DNA of 64,000 bases from Prochlorococcus sp. AG-424-P23 (lineage in GTDB: Bacteria; Cyanobacteriota; Cyanobacteriia; PCC-6307; Cyanobiaceae), in contig QCNK01000006.1 of assembly GCA_003210135.1 (NCBI GenBank), positions 1 through 64,000 of the forward strand, read 5' to 3'. Each line of letters begins with the position of its first letter. Position 1 is the first letter of the stretch. Both the position numbers and the translations under genes were made by a program. Shown here piece by piece: positions 27,563-36,457 of the stretch. The notes under the pieces were generated by a model. It was not told the DNA's origin. It ran no database searches and saw nothing but the letters and a program-made list of their open reading frames with translations.

Positions 27563-28246
27563 TTATTTTTTGTAGTATTCAGAATATATTGATTTTGTCG
27601 ATTCGCCTTTTAACCACCTTCTTCTAAAGTTCCAATTCTTAAGTGCTTGGAGAAAAATATTAGTTCTTTCCCATTTCCTTGAACTTGTAAAAATAGGTAA
27701 ACTTAATTGCTTTAAATCTTCTTTATTTTTTAATCTTCTAAAAAAATCTACGTCTTCCATTAAAGGAATCTTTTTAAATCCATTATTCTCAAAATAAATT
27801 GATTTATGAATTATTAAACCCTGGTCTCCATATGGCTGTTTTAAATATCGGCTTCTGAAATTAACTAGAATCTCGAGAATTCTGTAAATTTTCTTATTGT
27901 TATTAATTTTAAATTTAAAATTATAAATAAAATTTTTATCTCCTTTAATAACTGATTTTATTTTTATAAACCAATCATTAGTTAATCTAGTATCAGCATG
28001 TAAAAATATGAGCCATTCACCTTTTGAATTTTTAGCACCCAAATCTAATTGTAAACCTCGATTTCTTTCTTTAGATTTATATACTTTTGCTCCGTAAATA
28101 TTTGCTACATCAATAGTTTTATCTTTACTACCACAATCAACAATTATGATCTCCCCAACTTTTTGAATAATCGACAAGTCTGAAAACAATAATGGCAAAT
28201 TATTGGCTTCATTGATAGTTGGAATGATAATTGAGATTTTAGTCAA
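27563..28246 (-). CDS. family 2 glycosyltransferase (TIGR04283-like)
   Basis: A GT-A fold glycosyltransferase of 227 residues. It begins with ISIIIPTINEANNLP, followed by the IIIVDCGSKDKT nucleotide-binding segment and the LHADTRL motif carrying the DxD-equivalent. The compact size and pairing with a DUF2064 partner match the TIGR04283/TIGR04282 pair, named for arsenosugar synthesis in other genomes. No ArsM or radical-SAM ArsS gene is in this window, so that role is unproven. The start overlaps the partner's stop by four bases. Confidence 0.8.
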   Translation of the reverse strand: MTKISIIIPTINEANNLPLLFSDLSIIQKVGEIIIVDCGSKDKTIDVANIYGAKVYKSKERNRGLQLDLGAKNSKGEWLIFLHADTRLTNDWFIKIKSVIKGDKNFIYNFKFKINNNKKIYRILEILVNFRSRYLKQPYGDQGLIIHKSIYFENNGFKKIPLMEDVDFFRRLKNKEDLKQLSLPIFTSSRKWERTNIFLQALKNWNFRRRWLKGESTKSIYSEYYKK

Positions 28247-28908
28247 ATTGCTTTTCTATTCTCAATGTCAGAAATTTCATCTATATCTATTTTTTTATCT
28301 AAAAACTTATATTTCAATTTTGTATAGGCAAAATTATCAATTGTATTTTGAAGAACATTATCTTTACTCCACATAATATTAATAAAAGGTAAATTTAAGT
28401 GATTTGATATTATTTTTGCTGATAAACCCATAAGCCAATAACCTCCATCATTTGACGGCCCTAGGATAAGATCATTATGTTTTAGCTCTCTAATAGTATT
28501 TAATAAATCCAAATGACATAAATCTGGTAGGTCAGTTCCAATAAAAATAATATTTTTTATTTTATTTTGAGTACAAAATTTTTTGTTGATAATTATTTGC
28601 CTTTTCATTTTCTCTCCTAAACAGCCTTTACCCTGTAAATTAAATTTTTTAATACCTAATTCTTTACACCATTTTCTACAATTTTTACCCCCTAATCCAG
28701 ATATTGCTAAAGAGATATCTAATAGATTAATTTGCTTGAGAGATTTGGCTACGGAAATAGTGTGGTTGGTCATCACACTTTGCACTTTGGCAGCATTAAA
28801 TTTACCAATATCTTTTGCTAATCTTGTTTTGCATCTTCCAAAACCATGCCATTTTGCCATGATAATAAGTAATGCTTTATCCAATACTTCAGCCAGATTT
28901 ATAATCAT
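28243..28908 (-). CDS. DUF2064 nucleotidyl/glycosyltransferase (TIGR04282-like)
   Basis: A GT-A-like protein with the KWHGFGRCKTRLAKDIG nucleotide-binding loop, the IIFIGTDLPDL segment and GPSNDGGYWLMGL, all typical of DUF2064. The frame opens at 29025, but the added 39 residues are basic and unlike the family, and the ATG at 28908 gives a standard 221-residue protein. It is the upstream member of a coupled pair with the family 2 glycosyltransferase and diverges from dnaA. Confidence 0.8.
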   Translation of the reverse strand: MIINLAEVLDKALLIIMAKWHGFGRCKTRLAKDIGKFNAAKVQSVMTNHTISVAKSLKQINLLDISLAISGLGGKNCRKWCKELGIKKFNLQGKGCLGEKMKRQIIINKKFCTQNKIKNIIFIGTDLPDLCHLDLLNTIRELKHNDLILGPSNDGGYWLMGLSAKIISNHLNLPFINIMWSKDNVLQNTIDNFAYTKLKYKFLDKKIDIDEISDIENRKAI

Positions 28909-29053
28909 TATATGCTCATAAAAAAAATATAAAAATTTTTTTAAAAATTTAGATGATGCTTTGTTAAGTAATTTTAAATTTGTTGTGATCTTGTGATTTG
29001 TTAATGGCCAATTATTAAATTCCAACTAGATTAATAATCTATAGAAAAAAATT

Positions 29054-30448
29054 TTGCAAGCAACTAATCCTATTTGGGCGGAAGTTCAACAATCACTTCA
29101 AAAAACTTTAAGTAAACCTTCCTTTGAGACATGGATAAGGCCTGCTAAATTTAATTGTTTTGAGAATGGCTTGTTGACCTTAATTGCCCCAAATACATTT
29201 TCCAGTGATTGGTTAAGAAAGAATTATTGCGAAACTATCGAAAAAGCCACAAAAGAAATTTGTGGACACGATGTAAAAGTTGTTTTTAAATCCGAGACAA
29301 ATCTCAGCAGTGATTTAACAAATAAAGAGAACATTAATGAACAGAATGTTTATCATAAATCTAAATCTGTTTCTAATAATAGCCAAGAAAATTCCTCAAG
29401 AAATCGCTCTAAAAATTCTAATGGTTTAAATTTGCGCTATGTCTTTAATAGATTTGTTGTAGGTCCAAATAGTAGGTTGGCCCATGCGGCAGCTTTAGCT
29501 GTTGCCGAATCTCCTGGTAGAGAATTTAATCCATTATTTATTTGTGGCGGAGTAGGTCTTGGAAAAACTCATTTAATGCAAGCAATAGGTCATTATCGAG
29601 TAGAAATAGATCCAGAGGCTAAAGTTAAATATGTATCTACAGAGACTTTTACAAACGACGTTATCAGTGGAATTAGGAGGGATGGAATGACAGCTATTAG
29701 AGATAAATATAGAAATGTGGATTTGATTTTAATAGACGATATACAGTTCTTAGAAGGTAAAGAATACACACAGGAAGAATTTTTTCATACTTTTAATGCT
29801 CTTCATGAATCAGGAAGCCAAATAGTTATTGCAAGTGATAGACCTCCAAATCAATTGTCGGGAATTCAAGAGAGATTGATTTCTAGGTTCTCAATGGGGA
29901 TGACTGCAGATATTCAACCTCCTGACCTTGAGACGAGGACAGCCATCCTTCAAAAAAAGGCAGAACAAGAGAGGATGAGTCTTCCTAGAGATTTAATTCA
30001 ATTTATAGCAGGAAGATTTACTTCTAATATTCGAGAATTAGAGGGAGCATTTACTAGAGCTGTTGCGTTTGCTTCAATAACAGGCTTGCCAATGACAGTT
30101 CAATCAATTGCTCCTATGCTTGATCCGACCAGTGTTGGAGTAGTTGTAACTCCAAAACAAGTTATAAACAAAGTTTCCGATTTCTTTAAAGTTTCTACTG
30201 ATGAATTGATTAGTTCAAGTAGAAGAAAGCCAGTAAGTCAAGCTAGGCAAATAGGGATGTATCTTATGAGGCATGGAACCGATTTAAGTCTACCAAGAAT
30301 TGGAGATGAATTTGGGGGGAAAGACCATACAACGGTTATGTACGCTATTGAACAAGTTGAAAAGAAATTGTCTACTGATCCTAATATCGCAAGTCAAGTT
30401 CAAAAAATAAGAGATTTACTTCAAATAGATTCAAGAAAAAATTTATAG
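29054..30448 (+). CDS. dnaA: chromosomal replication initiator protein DnaA
   Basis: DnaA binds oriC and opens the origin. The 464-residue protein starts at TTG. Domain I spans about 1-85, followed by a polar, Asn/Ser-rich linker to about 125. The AAA+ core has Walker A at 165-173 (GGVGLGKTH) and Walker [10 protein letters not shown]. The C-terminal helix-turn-helix signature [11 protein letters not shown] is at about 421-431. The neighbours are not dnaN or other origin genes, and no cluster of DnaA boxes flanks the gene, so this is probably not the origin. Confidence 0.97.
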   Translation: MQATNPIWAEVQQSLQKTLSKPSFETWIRPAKFNCFENGLLTLIAPNTFSSDWLRKNYCETIEKATKEICGHDVKVVFKSETNLSSDLTNKENINEQNVYHKSKSVSNNSQENSSRNRSKNSNGLNLRYVFNRFVVGPNSRLAHAAALAVAESPGREFNPLFICGGVGLGKTHLMQAIGHYRVEIDPEAKVKYVSTETFTNDVISGIRRDGMTAIRDKYRNVDLILIDDIQFLEGKEYTQEEFFHTFNALHESGSQIVIASDRPPNQLSGIQERLISRFSMGMTADIQPPDLETRTAILQKKAEQERMSLPRDLIQFIAGRFTSNIRELEGAFTRAVAFASITGLPMTVQSIAPMLDPTSVGVVVTPKQVINKVSDFFKVSTDELISSSRRKPVSQARQIGMYLMRHGTDLSLPRIGDEFGGKDHTTVMYAIEQVEKKLSTDPNIASQVQKIRDLLQIDSRKNL

Positions 30449-30456
30449 TTTTACTG

Positions 30457-31692
30457 TTAAGTAGAAATAAAATTTCTAGGATCTTGATCATATCTATGCT
30501 TGATAGGTATCTTCTGTACTTCATTAATATCAGTAAGCAATTCAATTTTATTTAACGATTGTCTTAATAACCTTGCTGAAATAATTGGCATATCTCTTGG
30601 AACTGAGATTCTATTTTTTAAATATCTCAGAGATTTTCCTGATAGTTTCTCAGGGACTTTTATTTCACCTGTGATCATATGAGTCAAAGCTGATCTTAAT
30701 GATTCCTCAAATGATTCTTTATTATATGGGTTAACTTTAAGTAAATTGTTTTTATGCTTTATAATTCTTTTAAGAGCAATTCTAGCGAAATATTTTGAAT
30801 CATACTTTCTATTTAATTCATAATTACCTAGACCCTCTCCACTATCTATTAGCTCTGAGAAAATAAGCTGTTGCTCACTGCTTTCTTTATAACATCCACC
30901 CATTTGTGGGGGTAAATCATGAGAGTGAGTATGAAAATCTCCTTGAGTGCCTCTATAAGCACTTGTTCCTTCAAAAAGGGTAAGCCAGTTATCTACATGA
31001 CGGTAATTAGATCTTAAATTAAACCCTTTATAATAAATCAGTGAAGCATTCATTCTCTCCATATAGGGAATAAAAATTATATCTCCAACACCTGGCTCTA
31101 TATGACCGGTATTAGATACTGATGGATCAAGAAACCCTGATTTCGATTTTGATCTACTTAAGATTTCATCGAGTTTAGAAATGGATTCTTTAAATCTTTT
31201 TTTTCTAAAAGAGTTATCTATAACATTAAAGCTTTCTCGGCAGAGCCAATTACACCAGGATCTGAAAATTTCTCTTTCTAACTCTCGAATTTTGATAAGG
31301 TGACTAGATGTTATAAAAGATCCAAGTGCTCCAAATTCATTTTCTAAAAAAGCTATGATATCGTCGCTTTCAGTTATAACTTGCCCTTTAAATTCAATCG
31401 CAGGTAATTTACCCGATCTGACTTTTTCAAGGAACCAACTTTCTTTTTGACCGTAGCAAAACATATTTATTTTTTTGACTCTGTATGGAATTTTCTTAAA
31501 TTCAAGCCATAACCATATCTTCTGACAGTAAGGACACCAAGAATGCCTATCCCTATAGAGGGTAACTAATACATCATTTTCACTATGTCCAAATAATCTT
31601 AAATTTGCGTAGGAATTATTTATACCATGGATTCTATCAAGATCTTCAACTTCAAATTTATTTAAATCATCCCATGCCAAAATACCATTCAT
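30457..31692 (-). CDS. glutathione S-transferase domain protein
   Basis: A 411-residue protein with a GST/thioredoxin-like N-terminal domain: SWCPYCQKIWLWLEFKKIPY carries a CPYC redox motif, followed by LPAIEFKGQVITESDDI for glutathione binding. Residues 130-250 fit the all-helical C-terminal domain, and about 150 extra residues follow that I cannot assign. The CPYC centre suggests glutaredoxin or omega-class-like thiol transfer. It is divergent from glutathione reductase with a 52-base shared upstream region, which supports a glutathione role. Family sure, activity unknown. Confidence 0.85.
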   Translation of the reverse strand: MNGILAWDDLNKFEVEDLDRIHGINNSYANLRLFGHSENDVLVTLYRDRHSWCPYCQKIWLWLEFKKIPYRVKKINMFCYGQKESWFLEKVRSGKLPAIEFKGQVITESDDIIAFLENEFGALGSFITSSHLIKIRELEREIFRSWCNWLCRESFNVIDNSFRKKRFKESISKLDEILSRSKSKSGFLDPSVSNTGHIEPGVGDIIFIPYMERMNASLIYYKGFNLRSNYRHVDNWLTLFEGTSAYRGTQGDFHTHSHDLPPQMGGCYKESSEQQLIFSELIDSGEGLGNYELNRKYDSKYFARIALKRIIKHKNNLLKVNPYNKESFEESLRSALTHMITGEIKVPEKLSGKSLRYLKNRISVPRDMPIISARLLRQSLNKIELLTDINEVQKIPIKHRYDQDPRNFIST

Positions 31693-31744
31693 TATTTGAA
31701 TTAAAGCTATAAACTAACGTTATAATAATTGATTAAAAAAAGTC

Positions 31745-33109
31745 TTGGAATTTGAATTTGATTTAATTGTTGTTGGCGCTGGATCTGGAGGACTCGCGGC
31801 GGCTAAACGAGCAGCTAGTTATGGAGCAAAAGTCGCAATCATAGAAGCAAATCAAATAGGAGGAACTTGTGTGATAAGGGGATGTGTGCCTAAGAAATTA
31901 ATGGTTTATGCAGCTAAAAGTAAAAAAAATATGGATTCTTCTGAAGGATATGGATTAAAAAATGGAGGTATTAATTTTGAATCAAATATTTTGTTGAAGA
32001 ATGTTAGAGAGGAGGTTTCTAGATTAAGTAATTTACATAGAAATTCTTTAAAAAAGTTGAATATAACTATTTTTGAAGGCTTAGGAAGATTTGTTAATCA
32101 AAATGAATTAGAAATTATTTGTTCAAACACAAAGAAAATTAAAAACAAAATAAGTTCAAAAAAAATTCTTATTTCAGTTGGAGGTAAACCAAAGAAATTA
32201 AATATTCCTGGGGTAGATTTGGCATGGACTAGTGATGATATTTTTGAATTAGAAAAGTTTCCTAAATCAATATTAATAGTAGGAGGAGGATATATTGCTT
32301 GTGAATTTGCTTCTATTTTCAGAAATTTAGGTACTGAAGTAACTCAATTAATTAGAGGTCAACATTTGCTTAATGGTTTTGATGAGGATCTTTCTTCATG
32401 CCTAGAGGAATCACCTACTTTTACTGAAATCAATATAATCCCCAATACTGAATTAAAGGCCATCAAAAGGGTAAATGGAAATCTGGAATCTACCTTAGAC
32501 TCGGGAGATAAACTCCTAACTAATAATATCCTTATTGCTACAGGAAGAGAACCAAATCTTTTGCCTTTAAATTTAGATTTTTTAAATCTAAAGATGGATG
32601 GCCAATATTTAGATGTCGATGAACGTAATCAAACAAGCAACGCAAATATTTTTGCAGTTGGCGATATCATAAATAGGCCAAACTTAACTCCAGTAGCGAT
32701 AGAACAAGGGAGAGTTTTTTCGGATAATTTTTTTAATGACCAAAAAAGAAAAGTAAATTATGAATATATACCTAAGGCCGTTTTTACTATTCCAGAAATT
32801 TCAACAGTTGGCTTTAGTGAGAAAAGAGCTAAAGAGATTTACTCTGAAAAAAATATAAAAATTTTCAAATGCAAATTTACCCCTATGTCTAATACCTTTA
32901 AAAAGAATAAATCAAAATGTATGTTGAAGATTGTAGTTCATAAGCTAACTGACAAAGTCCTAGGATGTCATATGTTTGGAGAAACATCGTCTGAGATTAT
33001 TCAAATGGTATCAATTTCATTAAATGCAGGGATAACAAAAAAAGACTTTGATATTACTATGGCTTTACACCCAACTATCTCAGAAGAATTTGTGACTATG
33101 TATGGATAA
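31745..33109 (+). CDS. gor: glutathione reductase
   Basis: A 454-residue FAD/NAD(P)-dependent disulfide reductase starting at TTG. It has the FAD motif GAGSGG at 11-16, the redox pair Cys42/Cys47 in GGTCVIRGCVPKKL, the second dinucleotide motif VGGGYIACEFAS and the C-terminal HPTISEE segment holding the catalytic histidine. The overall pattern fits glutathione reductase; trypanothione or mercuric reductases are less likely. It sits head to head with a GST-like gene. Confidence 0.93.
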   Translation: MEFEFDLIVVGAGSGGLAAAKRAASYGAKVAIIEANQIGGTCVIRGCVPKKLMVYAAKSKKNMDSSEGYGLKNGGINFESNILLKNVREEVSRLSNLHRNSLKKLNITIFEGLGRFVNQNELEIICSNTKKIKNKISSKKILISVGGKPKKLNIPGVDLAWTSDDIFELEKFPKSILIVGGGYIACEFASIFRNLGTEVTQLIRGQHLLNGFDEDLSSCLEESPTFTEINIIPNTELKAIKRVNGNLESTLDSGDKLLTNNILIATGREPNLLPLNLDFLNLKMDGQYLDVDERNQTSNANIFAVGDIINRPNLTPVAIEQGRVFSDNFFNDQKRKVNYEYIPKAVFTIPEISTVGFSEKRAKEIYSEKNIKIFKCKFTPMSNTFKKNKSKCMLKIVVHKLTDKVLGCHMFGETSSEIIQMVSISLNAGITKKDFDITMALHPTISEEFVTMYG

Positions 33110-33111
33110 AA

Positions 33112-34191
33112 TTATGAATTAGAAAATTTTAATTTTTCTTGAAAAATCAGAAATACTATTAGTAATGCAAAGTAAATAAATAAACCTATCCTTAATTCAG
33201 AAAGGAAGTTAAATTCATTCAGGAAAAGTATCTTATCGAGGATGTAGAAAATATAAAGATTAAGCAAAATAAATCCTTCAATTCTTGTGATTTTCCCTTT
33301 GCTCCAGAAAATTGGTAAGCATGCAAAGGTAGTTAAAACCATAAAAGGTAAGTCAACTTTTATTAGACTCTGTTCAATTACTAAACCTTTAAATCCTGAA
33401 AAAATACTGCAACTTCCAAGGATTAAAAGTTGATTTAGTAAATTACTTCCTATTACATTCCCAATCGCAAGATCTGTTTTGCCTTTAAATGCAGCAATTA
33501 TTGAAGTTACTAATTCTGGTAAAGATGTCCCAGTTGCGACGATAGTTAAACCAATAATAATTTCATTTACACCCAAAAGAGTAGCGAGCTTTTGCGAACC
33601 ATTTACTAAAATATTTGAACCAAAGCTTAAAAGAAATATTCCCAATATTAACTTTAGTAAAATATTCATTTTCCCTTTATAGTTATCTTTTAATTCTTCT
33701 ATCTCTGGTTCAGCATCTTTTGTCTCATCTCCTTTTTCATTGACGGTATTGATTTCCCATATTGTATTTAAGATTAAACAAAATATTAGAAATACCCCTG
33801 CTTGCAATGTTAATAAGCCTGTTGATGACATAGCCCAAACTGCACAAGAAATTGCCATTAAAAGAGGGACATCTCTTCTGACTATTCTGCTTTTTACTTT
33901 AAGAGGTGTTATCAATGAGCTTATGCCCAAAACAACAAGAACATTAAAAATATTGCTTCCAATTACATTGCTCGCCGCAAGCGAATCACTGCCTTTTAAA
34001 ATTGAACTCAAACTTACCAACAATTCAGGAGAGCTTGTTCCAAGAGAAACAACTGTTAAACCAATTACTATTTGAGGTATTCCTAAAATTAAAGATAAAA
34101 ATATGGCTCCTTGAATAAAGAACTCTCCTCCAGCAAAAAGTAGAACTACTCCTAAAACTATTTCTATTATTGGTAATAAAAAATCACTCAT
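33112..34191 (-). CDS. calcium/sodium antiporter (CaCA family, YrbG type)
   Basis: A 359-residue membrane protein with the internal duplication of cation/Ca2+ exchangers. The first alpha repeat contains GTSSPELLVS with SNVIGSNIFN and the second GTSLPELVTS with GNVIGSNLLN. About ten hydrophobic helices are visible, with a charged loop near residues 150-175. The two halves have opposite topology in known structures. It probably exports Ca2+ in exchange for Na+ in seawater. Tail-to-tail with gor. Confidence 0.92.
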   Translation of the reverse strand: MSDFLLPIIEIVLGVVLLFAGGEFFIQGAIFLSLILGIPQIVIGLTVVSLGTSSPELLVSLSSILKGSDSLAASNVIGSNIFNVLVVLGISSLITPLKVKSRIVRRDVPLLMAISCAVWAMSSTGLLTLQAGVFLIFCLILNTIWEINTVNEKGDETKDAEPEIEELKDNYKGKMNILLKLILGIFLLSFGSNILVNGSQKLATLLGVNEIIIGLTIVATGTSLPELVTSIIAAFKGKTDLAIGNVIGSNLLNQLLILGSCSIFSGFKGLVIEQSLIKVDLPFMVLTTFACLPIFWSKGKITRIEGFILLNLYIFYILDKILFLNEFNFLSELRIGLFIYFALLIVFLIFQEKLKFSNS

Positions 34192-34309
34192 ATTTAGGAT
34201 TTAATTTAGATAATAAAAATTTTCATAATTGGTTAATAACTATCCTCGAATATCTATAATTTATTGTCAATTTTAATTTGCTGTTAAAATTGATTAAATA
34301 GAAAAAATT

Positions 34310-35359
34310 TTGAAGACTCTAAACATAATAAAACCTGATGATTGGCATTTACATTTAAGAGAAGGTCTTGTATTAAAAAATATCATTCAGTTTACTTCGG
34401 AATATTTTGGAAGAGCCATTATTATGCCAAATACTAAAACTCCCATTACATCTGTTGAAAGAGCTATCTCTTACAAAAAATCTATTGTTGAAGTGTTACC
34501 AGAAAGTTCTAAGTTTGAACCACTAATGACAATTTATCTTACAGATGAGACTGATAAAGCAGAACTAATAAATGGTTTTAAAAATAATATCTTTTTCGCA
34601 GCAAAATTATACCCTGCCAATACGACAACAAATTCCAGTCATGGAGTTAGGAAAATAGAAAATCTATATAAGATCTTTGAATTAATGCAAGATTCTGGAA
34701 TGCCTCTTTTAATTCATGGGGAAGTGACTGATTCTGAAGTAGATGTATTCGATAGAGAAGAAGTATTTATAGATAAAGAACTTTCTCAAATAACCAAAAG
34801 ATTTCCAAAATTAAAAATTGTTCTAGAACATATAACAACCTCTTATGCAGTGGATTTTGTTCAAGAAAATAATATTGGGGCTACTATTACTCCGCATCAT
34901 TTGCATATAAATAGAAATGCAATGTTTTTTGGAGGCTTAAATAGTGATTTTTACTGCTTACCAGTTGCTAAGAGGGAGAATAATAGACTCGCTTTAAGGA
35001 GAGCTGCAACAAGTGGTAAAAAATGTTTTTTCTTGGGAACTGACTCTGCTCCACACCTGAGGAAGTGGAAAGCTTTTTGTGGATGTGCAGGCATTTTTAA
35101 TTCGCCAGTAGCAATAGAAAGCTACTTAACAGTTTTCGAAGAGGAGGATGCTCTAGATAATTTTGAAAAGTTTGCAAGTTTGAATGGCCCTAACTTTTAT
35201 AATGTCCCACCAAATAAAGAAAAATTAAAATTAGTTTCTAGACCTAACAAAATTAAAGAATATATTGATGTTGTTGAAGGGAAAAATATTGTCGGACAAA
35301 TAAAACCATTTCATGCAGGTCAAATTTTACAATGGCAAGTAGAGGGGATGGTAAATTAA
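34310..35359 (+). CDS. pyrC: dihydroorotase, homodimeric type
   Basis: PyrC cyclises carbamoyl-aspartate to dihydroorotate in pyrimidine synthesis. The 349-residue TIM barrel starts at TTG. The first metal ligands His13 and His15 are in DDWHLHLREG, the carbamylated Lys99 in AAKLYPANTT, and later ligands in IHGEV and the GTDSAPH segment with catalytic Asp. Length and motif spacing match the E. coli-type enzyme. It is followed by the region with the partial tRNA copy. Confidence 0.96.
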   Translation: MKTLNIIKPDDWHLHLREGLVLKNIIQFTSEYFGRAIIMPNTKTPITSVERAISYKKSIVEVLPESSKFEPLMTIYLTDETDKAELINGFKNNIFFAAKLYPANTTTNSSHGVRKIENLYKIFELMQDSGMPLLIHGEVTDSEVDVFDREEVFIDKELSQITKRFPKLKIVLEHITTSYAVDFVQENNIGATITPHHLHINRNAMFFGGLNSDFYCLPVAKRENNRLALRRAATSGKKCFFLGTDSAPHLRKWKAFCGCAGIFNSPVAIESYLTVFEEEDALDNFEKFASLNGPNFYNVPPNKEKLKLVSRPNKIKEYIDVVEGKNIVGQIKPFHAGQILQWQVEGMVN

Positions 35360-35708
35360 AAAATTAGATTTATTTTGACAATTAAAAGTGTAAATATTCC
35401 AATTTTTCTTGGTTAAATGGGTTGCCTCGGCTGCGATAAAAAAGAGCAAATTTCTTTTAGGGGTGTGGCGCAATTGGTAGACGCGCCGGACTTAAAATCT
35501 ATCGTAAATATCTATACTCTAGCGAACAGTATATTTCAGCGATTGGTTAAAAGCCAGTTGCGTTCTTAATTTATAACCTATCCACATTCGTATAAATATC
35601 CAACAAATATCTAGCGCGTCTAATGATTCCTGAAAAATGTAAATTTTAAAATTTTTCTTGGATAAATGGAGGTTAATTGGCTACGATTAAATAGCGCAAA
35701 TTCCTTAC
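35360..35708. other. gene-free spacer holding a decayed tRNA half copy
   Basis: This roughly 350-base stretch between pyrC and tRNA-Leu contains no plausible protein gene. About 100 bases from 35401 to 35501 are a diverged duplicate of the tRNA-Leu promoter region plus the 5' half of the tRNA (described separately). The 150 bases after it, to 35649, match nothing I recognise. A single 8/9 DnaA-box-like CTATCCACA lies near 35579. Confidence 0.6.
35459..35501 (+). pseudogene. 5' half of a tRNA-Leu(UAA) copy, degenerate
   Basis: Aligned with the intact tRNA 250 bases downstream, this segment matches in 38 of 42 positions across the acceptor 5' strand, D arm and anticodon arm, including the TAA anticodon. 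It then diverges completely: no variable arm, T arm or 3' acceptor strand can be found. It therefore cannot fold into a tRNA. Confidence 0.8.
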
Positions 35709-35794
35709 GGGAGTGTGGCGGAATTGGTAGACGCGCCGGACTTAAAATCCGTCGAGCGATTTAGCTCGTGGGGGTTCAAGTCCCCCCACTCCCA
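35709..35794 (+). tRNA. tRNA-Leu (anticodon UAA)
   Basis: An 86-base class II tRNA. The acceptor GGGAGTG pairs with CACTCCC, followed by discriminator A at 35794; CCA is not encoded. The D arm carries AATTGGTAGACGC, the anticodon loop CTTAAAA gives UAA, a variable arm pairs CGAGC with GCTCG, and the T arm GGGGG-TTCAAGT-CCCCC is perfect. It lacks the group I intron found in this tRNA gene in many cyanobacteria. Confidence 0.97.
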
Positions 35795-35871
35795 TTATTT
35801 AATTATTTATTTTAGTTCTGACGATAACTTCCAATAGTTGTTATGTTTTAACTAAGAAACCATAAATCAAA

Positions 35872-36105
35872 ATGGAAAGTTTTTTCAATAATTCATTCGC
35901 TACTTTAATTGCTTATGTTGGAATCATTTCTACCTATTTATTAGTTATTCCATTATTTCTATTTTACTGGATGAATAATAGATGGAATATTATGGGCAAA
36001 TTTGAAAGATTAGGAATTTATGGCCTTGTATTTCTTTTCTTCCCAGGTTTAATTTTATTTTCTCCATTTTTAAATCTCAGACTAAAAGGAAGTGGAAAAG
36101 GTTAA
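35872..36105 (+). CDS. ndhL: NAD(P)H-quinone oxidoreductase subunit L
   Basis: NdhL is a small membrane subunit of cyanobacterial NDH-1, which carries out cyclic electron flow and respiration on thylakoids. The 77-residue protein has two hydrophobic helices (about 10-33 and 46-66) separated by a short loop with YWMNNRWN, the pattern of NdhL. It precedes a DUF3007 gene by four bases, a pairing I recall from other cyanobacteria. ndhD in this window encodes another subunit of the same complex. Confidence 0.9.
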   Translation: MESFFNNSFATLIAYVGIISTYLLVIPLFLFYWMNNRWNIMGKFERLGIYGLVFLFFPGLILFSPFLNLRLKGSGKG

Positions 36106-36109
36106 ATAA

Positions 36110-36430
36110 TTGACTAAAGGTAAAGTTATACAAGTAGGTTTATTTATTTCATGTATTGGATTAATTAGTTATAAATTTGCACCGCAAATTGGTATTGACA
36201 ATATTACAACTACTACTTTCTCAAGTTGTATCCTGATTTTGATTGTTATTACTTGGGTAACAACTTATGTTTATAGAGTTGTAAATGGAAAAATGACTTT
36301 CATGGAACAAAGGAAGCGTTATAGAAAAGAGTATGAAAAAGTTGTTAATGATAAACTAGAAACCAAATTCAATGCATTGTCAAAGGAAGAGCAGCAAAAA
36401 CTAATGGAAGATTTAGAGAAAAATCTATAA
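36110..36430 (+). CDS. DUF3007 family membrane protein
   Basis: A 106-residue protein (TTG start) with two transmembrane helices at about 5-22 and 38-60, then a basic, charged C-terminal tail (EQRKRYRKEYEKVVNDKLETK) that is probably helical. It fits the cyanobacterial and plastid DUF3007 family. The start is four bases after ndhL, so the two are co-translated; a role connected with the NDH-1 complex is possible but unproven. trpA follows 28 bases later. Confidence 0.8.
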   Translation: MTKGKVIQVGLFISCIGLISYKFAPQIGIDNITTTTFSSCILILIVITWVTTYVYRVVNGKMTFMEQRKRYRKEYEKVVNDKLETKFNALSKEEQQKLMEDLEKNL

Positions 36431-36457
36431 ATTTTTCATAGAAAAAATCCAAAAATC

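Noticed and set aside
35575-35590. DnaA-box-like CTATCCACA and a possible origin near dnaA
   Set aside because: A single imperfect box, 5 kb from dnaA and without a cluster, is not evidence of an origin.
35501-35649. Possible group I intron or split tRNA between the half copy and the intact tRNA
   Set aside because: The half copy continues past the intron insertion point and the intact tRNA is complete, so nothing needs to be spliced. No intron core pairing was recognised.
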